Part shown: in pieces, positions 1 through 5,672 of the stretch
Position numbering within the stretch: the stretch's first letter is position 1
Layout: each line of letters starts with the position of its first letter
NCBI GenBank assembly: GCA_964497135.1
Contig: CAZCDO010000206.1
Span: 1-6,711 of the forward strand
Direction: 5' to 3'
DNA: 6,711 nucleotides
From: CAIJXV01 sp964497135
GTDB taxonomy: Bacteria; Verrucomicrobiota; Kiritimatiellia; CAIKKV01; CAIJXV01
Translations under genes and position numbers: made by a program
The notes under the pieces: model-generated
Seen by the model: only the letters and a program-made list of their open reading frames with translations
The model's database searches: none
What the model was told of the DNA's origin: nothing

Positions 1-112
1 TAATCACCATGCCGACCGGGCAATCCTCGGTGTCGCGCCCGGACGACACCATCGGAAAAACGGCGATTAAGAAGGCACTCCAGCAATACACCAGTGAATA
101 AGGAAGTCTCAT
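1..112 (-). CDS. Exported protein, N-terminus only; possible FGE/SUMF1-domain protein (runs off left edge)
   Basis: Seen: an open minus-strand frame of 37 codons starts at the ATG at 112 and is still open at base 1. It begins MRLPYSLVYCWSAFLIAVFP, a short basic start followed by a hydrophobic stretch (about residues 5-20), with a plausible signal-peptidase site after VSS at 22-24. The mature part starts GRDTEDCPVGMVI (25-37). Known: FGE-sulfatase (SUMF1-like) domains very often open with C-P-x-G-M-V followed by an I-P-G-G motif; the next codon here begins with A, which allows a second Ile but proves nothing. Inference: a secreted protein of the FGE family, in the same direction as the sulfatase gene. 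Many exported SUMF1-domain proteins are not true sulfatase activators, and an exported one would not meet the cytoplasmic sulfatase of this window. The frame is open back to a stop at 227-229 but has no earlier ATG; no clear ribosome site is seen. The competing plus-strand frame (3-101) has no recognisable motif. Confidence 0.5.
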   Translation of the reverse strand, partial: MRLPYSLVYCWSAFLIAVFPMVSSGRDTEDCPVGMVI

Positions 113-451
113 GGCAGGGCGCCCTGTTCGTTGTTCAATAAAGGATTCGCGAAATAATCCAAGGGGAACCTCGCGTCGCTCGGTTGCTTTCAGACGAGGA
201 TAGCGACAACGATATAACCCTATTCTTTATATGCTGCCGCAACCGGACACACCCTCCCCATCGCCTTACAATTTACTCCCCGATCTAAACCACTACAATC
301 TTTTTTGCTGGTAATCTCAAGACTGGCTCCAATCCCAACCAGCCGAATTGGCGATGGTCAACACCCCGGCCGATTTTCTCGAATGGCGGTTCGACAAGTT
401 TACCGCCTGGGGCGGGTAACCGTGTTCCCGTGCCGAAACCGGGAGTCGCTT
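113..451. other. Intergenic region between the esterase and the left-edge gene
   Basis: No convincing gene is seen in these 339 bases. The part from about 130 to 310 is richer in A and T than the genes around it, as expected of a regulatory region ahead of the left-edge gene. A 12-base perfect palindrome (CAGGGCGCCCTG, 115-126) lies 2 bases upstream of that gene's ATG. No convincing -35/-10 pair was found for the minus strand. Near the esterase stop there are a weak 5-bp hairpin (426-430 with 440-444) and a stronger one (400-419). A T run at 301-306 on the plus strand is not preceded by a stem, so it is not a plus-strand terminator. A short plus-strand frame (315-419) has protein-like composition but no recognised family. 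Confidence 0.6.
400..419 (-). terminator. Hairpin downstream of the esterase gene, without a U tract
   Basis: TTACC-GCC (400-407) pairs with GGC-GGTAA (411-413 and 415-419) around a three-base loop, with one bulged base at 414, giving an 8-bp stem. It lies 33-52 bases past the esterase stop in the direction of transcription. No run of T follows on either strand, so it is not a standard intrinsic terminator. It may instead protect the 3' end or mark a factor-dependent stop. Confidence 0.28.
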
Positions 452-1492
452 TCACTGAGCGCGCGTCACTGGATCAGTTCGTGAGTGCCTGAGAAAAAAA
501 TCCAGAATCATTTCACTGGCGTTGATATCGCGACAAACCGGACCAATAATCCGGGGTTTCAAATACTGCTTCCCGCCCGGCCAGGTATGCCCGCCACCGA
601 GGATCTTGACCAAAATCACGTCCGATCCTTCCAGCCCCCCCGTATACTCCTCTATTTCCACCGTTGCCCCGTCACCGGGGTCCGAATCCAGGATTTTGCT
701 TTGTTTCGAAACCGGGCGGCAATGATTCTGAAGCCGAAAGGTTTCAATGGTTTCGGCGGTCGACTGAACTTTCCCCCGGCTCCGACCGAATCGAAAAAGA
801 CGAACATGGCCGCCCTGGAAGGGGACCAGCGGATCCTCGGTGCCATTGACCAGCATGACCGAGATCGGGCGCTGGGGCGTTTTCCCTGTCAAGGCGAGGG
901 GGAACTGAGCCGCCACGGGGGCTATGGCTGCAATGGCGTCGGATAAATCCAGGGCCAGGCGCACCGACATAAATCCCCCGTTCGAAATCCCGGCGACATA
1001 AACGCGATGGGGATCGATACCATAGGTCTTCACCATGGCTTCGATGATCGCCGCAATGAACCCGACATCGTCGGGGGATGGCTTCGCCGGGCGCACTTCA
1101 CTGCGCCCGTCATTCCACTGTTTGTCGATGCCCTCCGGAAACACCAAAACGATGCCCCGCGCGTCAGCCGCTGCGGTCAGGGATCCCTGGGTGGTATTTG
1201 CATCAAAGCCCCGTCCGACTCCGCCGCCCCCGTGCAGGGCAATCACTAACGGAGCCGATTTATCCGCGCTAAACCCCGGCGGCAGATGAATATGATAGGT
1301 CCGCGGAAACGTCTCGTGGACCATCGAGACCGTGAGATAGCGGAACGGCCCGGTCTTGGAATCGTCATCGGTCGGACTTGCAAACAGACACCCGCTCCCC
1401 AGCAACAGGCCCACCAGCCCTACTTTTAACCGCAAGGACCGGTGTCTCCCGTGCAGGGATCTCAGGACGAAAAAACCGATTTTCTTGATCAC
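452..1492 (-). CDS. Exported PHB depolymerase / feruloyl esterase-like alpha/beta hydrolase (LpqC family)
   Basis: A 346-residue serine hydrolase of the poly(3-hydroxybutyrate) depolymerase/LpqC group (COG3509-like), which cleaves esters such as feruloyl or acetyl groups or short polyesters. Seen: oxyanion-hole motif HGGGG at 87-91; nucleophile elbow GISNGG with Ser170; acid loop NGTEDPLVPF with Asp220; GGGHTWPGG with catalytic His302. Cys258 and Cys320 could form a disulfide. The N-terminus is basic (residues 11-23), then hydrophobic (24-34), ending at Cys35 in LLLGSGC. This resembles a lipobox but has Gly instead of Leu at -3, so lipid anchoring is uncertain and cleavage near LFA-S (36-39) is possible; export itself is likely. 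Start: GTG at 1492, supported by AGGAG five bases upstream. A TTG at 1435 (residue 20) would give a shorter, tidier signal peptide and has GGGAG about ten bases before it, but the GTG site is stronger. The gene follows the kinase and receiver remnant in the same direction. The true substrate is unknown. Confidence 0.93.
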   Translation of the reverse strand: MIKKIGFFVLRSLHGRHRSLRLKVGLVGLLLGSGCLFASPTDDDSKTGPFRYLTVSMVHETFPRTYHIHLPPGFSADKSAPLVIALHGGGGVGRGFDANTTQGSLTAAADARGIVLVFPEGIDKQWNDGRSEVRPAKPSPDDVGFIAAIIEAMVKTYGIDPHRVYVAGISNGGFMSVRLALDLSDAIAAIAPVAAQFPLALTGKTPQRPISVMLVNGTEDPLVPFQGGHVRLFRFGRSRGKVQSTAETIETFRLQNHCRPVSKQSKILDSDPGDGATVEIEEYTGGLEGSDVILVKILGGGHTWPGGKQYLKPRIIGPVCRDINASEMILDFFLRHSRTDPVTRAQ

Positions 1493-1497
1493 AACAA

Positions 1498-1502
1498 CTC
1501 CT
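1498..1502 (-). promoter_or_regulatory. Ribosome binding site AGGAG setting the GTG start of the esterase
   Basis: AGGAG reads on the minus strand five bases before the GTG at 1492. It is the best Shine-Dalgarno match in the window and is the main reason for choosing the GTG over the internal TTG at 1435. Confidence 0.75.
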
Positions 1503-1533
1503 GGGTTTGTAATATGAACGCGTCCCTAATGGC

Positions 1534-1650
1534 CTAATCCGGTTTGCGGGCACAGCGCAGGATGGTCGCGATGAGTTGCGAGGGCGGGGCGGACTTGGTC
1601 ACGAAGCCGTCAGCGCCCGCGCGGAGCATCTTGTTACATTTGTCATACAT
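1534..1650 (-). pseudogene. Receiver (REC) domain remnant: C-terminal third only
   Basis: Seen: a 38-codon minus-strand frame from ATG 1650 to TAG 1534 reads MYDKCNKMLRAGADGFVTKS and ends after a helix like LIATILRCA. Known: this is the tail of a response-regulator receiver, with the strand-4 end (SMYD in the extended frame), the helix-4 segment LRAGADG, strand 5 with the conserved Lys of FVTK, helix 5 and then a stop. The first two thirds, including the acidic pair and the phospho-accepting Asp, are absent: upstream this frame reaches a stop after 11 more codons with no receiver similarity. It overlaps the kinase 3' end by 8 bases in a different frame. Inference: a receiver, either fused to the kinase (hybrid kinases with this HDHLQQLL type often end in one) or a separate small regulator, lost its front by a deletion. 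A contig error is the main alternative. Ending right after helix 5 shows no output domain followed. Confidence 0.65.
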
Positions 1651-2836
1651 CGACGGGTATGCCCTTTCGCCCGGCGGTGGCTATCCCTGATTTTCGGTGC
1701 TTGCGGGAGGGTGCGTCACCGGGTCGGGGCCGGGGTGGCACGGAGACAACAGGAAGAGTCAGAGTCGCCCGCACGCCGCGGCCCGGGCGGGCTTCCAAGG
1801 CGAGTTGCCCCCCCAGCAATTCGGCCCGTTCCTGGATACTGAAGAGACCGTAGCCGTGGCGGATGTCCGCACGTAGGCTGGCAGGATCGAAGCTTCTTCC
1901 CTCGTCGCGGATTTCCAGGATCACGGTACCGGCATCCCCGCGCAAGTCCAGTCGGGCACGGAGCGTGCCGGCGTGTTTGACGATGTTGAGCAATAACTCG
2001 CGCGCCGCCGTGAAGAGCAGGACGCTTTCGGCTTCCGGCACGTCGTCCAGCCCTTTTCCGATCCGGGCCTCCACCTCAAGTTGATGCCGGTCCTTCATAT
2101 TCTGGACGAGCCACAGGAAAGCGTCGGACAGGTGATGATGCAGAGGGATGGGAGGGACGAGTTCCTGCATGATGCCGCGGGCGGCCTGGAAAGCCTCGAC
2201 CAAAATGGCTCTCAGTTGATGAAGCCCCTTGCGATCGCTTTGCTTGGACGGCATGGGTAGCGAATCAGCCTCCATGCGCGCCGCCACCAGCAATTGCTGG
2301 AGATGGTCGTGGAGGATATCGACCAGCCGCCGGCGCTCCCGATGTTCGGCCAGGGTGAGTTCCGCGGCCAGTTCCGCCAGTTGGCGGGAGCGGCGCTTCA
2401 ACTCGGTGGTGCGCGCGGCAACCCGTTGTTCAAGGAGCTCCTCCGCGCGTTTACGCTCAGTAACATCCCGCGAAATCACCAATACCGTCTGGACCCAGCC
2501 ATCCGGACTGACTTCGGGGACACACCGTGACTCGTAATGTCGGGTTCCGGTTGCTCCGGGGAAGGAATCGATCAGGTCGTTCGGCCGGGCAGTGGCAAAG
2601 ACCTGTCGTATCCGCTCTTCCCATAGACTGCTGTAAGGTTCGGTCAGACCGGTTTCCCGAATGGTCTTTCCAACCACTTTCTCAGCGGGTAATCCAATCA
2701 AGCGCAGTCCGGCGGCATTGACATAAAGATGATGGAACTCACGGTCGAATCGATCGATAACGTCCGGCGAGTTCTCCGCCAGGGTGCGGAACGCCTCGGT
2801 CGCAAGATTGGGAGCGTGTTTCCGTTTCATGTCCAT
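1643..2836 (-). CDS. Soluble PAS-domain sensor histidine kinase (HisKA_3 / NarX-like class)
   Basis: A 397-residue cytoplasmic sensor kinase that autophosphorylates on His and passes phosphate to a response regulator. Seen: PAS domain about 11-128, with the usual exit VISRDVTERKRAEELL at 120-135; a charged coiled-coil linker about 129-170; dimerisation and phospho-acceptor helix with ERRRLVDILHDHLQQLL, His176 being the acceptor; ATPase domain with N box ARELLLNIVKHA (Asn284), DEG at 311-313, and glycine boxes GYGLFSIQERAELLGG (328-343) and RPGRG (350-354). There is no membrane segment, so the PAS domain senses an internal signal, ligand unknown. Residues about 364-397 are a basic, Pro-rich tail without a domain; together with the receiver remnant just downstream this suggests the original C-terminus was lost in a deletion with frame change. 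The start may be Met3 (ATG at 2830), which has AAGAGG eight bases upstream; for the ATG at 2836 the gap is only two. It follows the transporter gene by 60 bases, probably in the same operon. Confidence 0.93.
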   Translation of the reverse strand: MDMKRKHAPNLATEAFRTLAENSPDVIDRFDREFHHLYVNAAGLRLIGLPAEKVVGKTIRETGLTEPYSSLWEERIRQVFATARPNDLIDSFPGATGTRHYESRCVPEVSPDGWVQTVLVISRDVTERKRAEELLEQRVAARTTELKRRSRQLAELAAELTLAEHRERRRLVDILHDHLQQLLVAARMEADSLPMPSKQSDRKGLHQLRAILVEAFQAARGIMQELVPPIPLHHHLSDAFLWLVQNMKDRHQLEVEARIGKGLDDVPEAESVLLFTAARELLLNIVKHAGTLRARLDLRGDAGTVILEIRDEGRSFDPASLRADIRHGYGLFSIQERAELLGGQLALEARPGRGVRATLTLPVVSVPPRPRPGDAPSRKHRKSGIATAGRKGIPVDV

Positions 2837-2838
2837 CG

Positions 2839-2844
2839 CCTCTT
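2839..2844 (-). promoter_or_regulatory. Ribosome binding site AAGAGG favouring Met3 of the kinase
   Basis: AAGAGG on the minus strand is two bases from the ATG at 2836, too close for efficient use, and eight bases from the in-frame ATG at 2830. The kinase probably begins at 2830, making it 395 residues. Confidence 0.5.
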
Positions 2845-2896
2845 ATAGTCGGTATTATGTCGAAAAGTGTGCCGGGAGAGGGTTGGGAAGTCAAGA

Positions 2897-4186
2897 TCAC
2901 GTTAAACCCGGTCGTTCACGGAATCGTAGCAGGAGCGGAAGGACCATGACGCATAAGACGAGACAAATCACAAAAAATAGACGATACGCCGCCATCGGAT
3001 AAATCCAGGCGGTCGGGGTCCGCACCGCCTCATCCCGGTAAAAATCCAAAATCAATCCTGACCCGTTCGCCAGCACCGCGATCAGTACATACAACGCCCC
3101 ATTCATAAACCCGATGGCCGTTCCCAAATTCTCCGACGCAACCATCCCGGTCACTCCGGCGGTGTAGATCGGCCCCACGAAACTCGCCGCGGCTAATCCC
3201 AGGTAGCACGCCTTGACCCCCGCCGCAGAATGCAGCCCCGGACTCAAGGCCATCACCAACCCCCCGCACGCGATGGTCAGCATGATCCAACCGGTGACCA
3301 GAATCGCCTTGAACCGATTCTGGCACAGCTTGAGGATGAATCCGGACAACAGGGTCCCGACCATTGAGATTAACAACATGACAAACATGAATGCGGAGGC
3401 GGACTGCGAGTCCATCTGGAAACAATCGGCCAGTAGTTTTTTACCGATCGTGGCCTGAGCCACGAAATAGATGGCGAAGTTGACCGCGCAGGCCGGCATG
3501 ATCTTCCAGAGTTCTCGATTGCGCAGGACCTGTCCCACCAAATGTTCCACCACCAGAACCTTGGACGGCTTTTCCAATAATTTCGCCCGCCACAAGACCC
3601 GCCACAACCAGACCGTCAGGACCGCCGTAATGATTCCGGCCAGCAAGAGGGCTTTGCGCCATCCCACGGCATGACTCAACGCCGCCAAGGGATACGTCGC
3701 CGCCAGCCCGCCGAAAAAGCCCAAAAACTGGGCCATGCTCAACATGATGGCGAAATGGCGGGCCGCGATGAGATGATTAATCCCTTTGACCAGGCAAATG
3801 AACAGCAAGCTTCCCCCCAACCCAACCAGGGCTCGGGCCCCATATAACAGCAGGGGTTGATGACACAGGGGAAAGACCAATGACCCCACCGCAAGGGCCA
3901 CACTCCCGGCCAGAAAAACCCGCCCAAACCCATGCCGGTCCGACAACAGCCCGACAAACAACTGCATCCCCCCGTAAACATAGAGATACATGGCCCCCAG
4001 CAAAGTGACGCCGCTGGCCGTCAAACCCAGGTCGATCTGTAACTCATCAAAGATCATGCCCGGGATGCCGATCCGCTGGAAATAAGCAAAGAAATAGAGG
4101 GACGTCAGGCTGAGTAAGATCGGAAAGGCCGTCCCATATCGGGCCATAAAAACCCGGATCCGTTCGGGATATGTGCTTTCCGTCAT
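2897..4186 (-). CDS. Major facilitator superfamily (MFS) transporter
   Basis: A 429-residue inner-membrane carrier of normal MFS length with about 12 hydrophobic segments (roughly 19-38, 57-80, 89-107, 112-135, 146-170, 177-198, 227-248, 263-287, 293-314, 322-346, 354-381 and 400-420). Seen: MFS motif A as GLLSDRHGFGRVFL at 79-92 between helices 2 and 3; a polar central loop about 199-226; a short basic C-terminus. The pattern YLYVYGGMQLFVGLLSDR is typical of the large anion/organic-acid-like MFS branch, which does not fix the substrate. Its ATG lies inside the stop of the sulfatase gene (ATGA, 4183-4186), with GAGG seven bases upstream (4194-4197), so the two are almost certainly translated together. 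Inference: it imports the sulfatase's substrate, or less likely exports a product such as sulfate or a desulfated sugar. No frameshift or missing segment is seen. Confidence 0.94.
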   Translation of the reverse strand: MTESTYPERIRVFMARYGTAFPILLSLTSLYFFAYFQRIGIPGMIFDELQIDLGLTASGVTLLGAMYLYVYGGMQLFVGLLSDRHGFGRVFLAGSVALAVGSLVFPLCHQPLLLYGARALVGLGGSLLFICLVKGINHLIAARHFAIMLSMAQFLGFFGGLAATYPLAALSHAVGWRKALLLAGIITAVLTVWLWRVLWRAKLLEKPSKVLVVEHLVGQVLRNRELWKIMPACAVNFAIYFVAQATIGKKLLADCFQMDSQSASAFMFVMLLISMVGTLLSGFILKLCQNRFKAILVTGWIMLTIACGGLVMALSPGLHSAAGVKACYLGLAAASFVGPIYTAGVTGMVASENLGTAIGFMNGALYVLIAVLANGSGLILDFYRDEAVRTPTAWIYPMAAYRLFFVICLVLCVMVLPLLLRFRERPGLT

Positions 4187-5571
4187 ACCCGGGCCTCGCC
4201 CGTCCCGAGGCGATCGCGTTCCACCGCCTCAAACCAGTTCTCGAGTTCCGCCGACATCCGGCGCACGCGGTCCGGCTGTTCCGCCGCCAAATTATGCCGT
4301 TCCTGTGGATCGATTCGCAGATTGAACAGTTCCAGCGGAGCGGGAGCTGTTTCTTCAATAGTCGGCAGAGGATCCGACACGATATCCGTCACGGTCTCAG
4401 GCGTATAGCGCATGGCATAATCCCGCCGTAAATCCTCCGGCGTCACTTGGTGCGCGGCCGCAAATTGAGGACGGACCAGTTTCCAATCGCCATCCCGCAT
4501 CGCAGCATTGGAGAGGACGGTGGGCCGATAGCGGTTCCATTGCCAAAAGCGTTTCGGTTCCACCGCCCGGGGTTGGCCCTGCAAAATCGGCGAGATATCA
4601 ATTCCATCCAGAGGATTGGGGGCCCAGGCGGGTAGTCCTGCCAGCGCCGTCAGGGTGGGATACCAATCGCTCATGTGGACCAATTCGCTCACGGTCCGCC
4701 CGCCCGATAGTCCACCCGCCGGCCACCGCACCATCGCCGGGACTCGCACCCCGCCTTCATAGGTTGTGCCTTTGTTCCCGTTCAAATGGCAATTGAACCG
4801 GTCAATCCGCCCCAGTTCGCTAACGAATTGGGGACCGTTGTCGCTTGAAAAAACCACTAGGGTGTTTTCTTCCAGCCCGGTGCGTTTCAAGGTTTCCAAG
4901 ATTTGCTCCACCCCGCGATCTAACCGGCGGATCATCCCATAGATCACCGCCACGGGAAAGGATACCCGCCCGGCCTCGACAAATGGCTGAATGTCCTCCA
5001 AAGGAGCTTGTGGCGGAGTATGCGGCGCCGTATAGCACACATGCAGAAAAAACGGGGCGGTTCGGTGCCGTTCGATGAAATCAACCGCGCCCTGGGTAAA
5101 AACATCCGTCAAATAGCGGCCGTCAGAAAGAAAGGGTTGCCCGTTGCGCTCAAGCCGCCACCGATAATAATCCGACCATCCCCCTCGAAAACCCAGAAAT
5201 TCATCAAACCCCCGGCGATGGGGATGGTAGCGTGGATCGAAGGCACCCAGGTGCCATTTTCCAACATGCCCGGTATCATATCCGGCGCGCTTAAAAGCAT
5301 CGGCCAAGGTCACTTCCCGCAAAGCCAGTCGATCCAAACCCCGTCCTTCCAGGGTATCAATCGATCCGGTCCGATGCGGATAGCGACCCGTCAGCAAAGA
5401 CGCGCGGGAGGGATTGCACACCGGGCTGGCGGAATAGTGCTGGGGAAGACACACCCCCTCCTGGATCAGGGCGTCGAGGCGGGGAGTTTGCGATAAACCA
5501 CCATTGAAGGCGCTGAAATCACCCGCCCCCAGATCATCAACCAGAATATAGATCACATTGGGGCTTTTCAT
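4183..5571 (-). CDS. Type I (formylglycine-dependent) sulfatase, predicted cytoplasmic
   Basis: A 462-residue arylsulfatase A-like enzyme that hydrolyses a sulfate ester. Seen: metal ligands Asp12 and Asp13 (YILVDDLG); sulfatase signature CNPSRASLLTGR with Cys52, the residue converted to formylglycine, and Arg56; GHVGKWHLG with Lys105 and His107; His184 in APHTPP; SSDNGP with Asp244 and Asn245; Lys267 in NGNKGTTYEGG. All key active-site residues are present, and the C-terminal subdomain ends with the common ELFNLRIDPQERHNLA (414-429). Length is normal. It needs a formylglycine-generating enzyme or an anaerobic maturase (anSME), neither surely present here. Start: ATG at 5571, with an in-frame TAA at 5581-5583, so no upstream extension or signal peptide is possible; the protein begins directly with the first catalytic strand. 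Most bacterial polysaccharide sulfatases are exported, so cytoplasmic location is notable. It is coupled to the transporter gene. The ribosome site is weak. The sugar or aryl specificity cannot be told. Confidence 0.96.
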   Translation of the reverse strand: MKSPNVIYILVDDLGAGDFSAFNGGLSQTPRLDALIQEGVCLPQHYSASPVCNPSRASLLTGRYPHRTGSIDTLEGRGLDRLALREVTLADAFKRAGYDTGHVGKWHLGAFDPRYHPHRRGFDEFLGFRGGWSDYYRWRLERNGQPFLSDGRYLTDVFTQGAVDFIERHRTAPFFLHVCYTAPHTPPQAPLEDIQPFVEAGRVSFPVAVIYGMIRRLDRGVEQILETLKRTGLEENTLVVFSSDNGPQFVSELGRIDRFNCHLNGNKGTTYEGGVRVPAMVRWPAGGLSGGRTVSELVHMSDWYPTLTALAGLPAWAPNPLDGIDISPILQGQPRAVEPKRFWQWNRYRPTVLSNAAMRDGDWKLVRPQFAAAHQVTPEDLRRDYAMRYTPETVTDIVSDPLPTIEETAPAPLELFNLRIDPQERHNLAAEQPDRVRRMSAELENWFEAVERDRLGTGEARV

Positions 5572-5672
5572 TATTACACTTTACGGCATCGCCTGCCTGA
5601 CGTAAATCCATATTGTTGAGCCAGTCGCTAAATAAAACTGTATATCCGCCCCAAATAAGATAATAACGCCCC
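5572..5672. promoter_or_regulatory. Divergent promoter region between sulfatase and hydrolase genes
   Basis: The 101-base gap separates two outward-facing genes and must hold both start regions unless the hydrolase is expressed otherwise. It is AT-rich from 5605 to 5666. For the sulfatase side, TTATTA (5661-5666, minus strand) and TATACA (5639-5644) are 16 bases apart, each matching four of six consensus positions. On the plus side TTGAGC (5616-5621) and TATATC (5641-5646) are 19 apart, a poor pair. Neither gene has a good Shine-Dalgarno sequence. Confidence 0.4.
5580..5606. repeat. Inverted repeat TTTACG-N15-CGTAAA, possible operator
   Basis: Six-base perfect arms at 5580-5585 and 5601-5606 are separated by 15 bases and begin 8 bases upstream of the sulfatase ATG, inside the divergent gap. 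The half-site centres are 21 bases apart, about two helical turns, which fits binding of a dimeric repressor; it would also overlap the sulfatase leader. Arms of six can arise by chance. Confidence 0.3.

Noticed and set aside
3..101. Plus-strand open frame ending TAIKKALQQYTSE before a TAA, looking like the C-terminus of a gene entering from the left.
   Set aside because: It shows no family motif, and the opposite strand has a clean signal peptide followed by an FGE-like motif and matches the direction of the neighbouring genes. It could still be real if the contig extends that way.
111..203. Plus-strand 30-codon frame with AGGAAG four bases before its ATG.
   Set aside because: Very short, arginine-rich, with no recognisable features, and it faces the left-edge gene start. 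Probably chance.
485..946. Long plus-strand frame of 153 codons.
   Set aside because: It lies antisense inside the esterase gene, whose full catalytic triad is read on the minus strand. The frame is a by-product of GC-rich coding sequence.
1091..1107. Near-identical 17-mers GCGCACTTCACxGCGCC at 1091 and 5991.
   Set aside because: Both lie within coding sequence of different hydrolase families, on opposite coding strands, and similarity does not extend further. Treated as chance.
2854..2894. TTGACT (2889-2894) and CATAAT (2854-2859) on the minus strand in the gap before the kinase, resembling promoter boxes.
   Set aside because: They are 29 bases apart, far from the 16-18 needed, and no partner box lies at a suitable distance from either.
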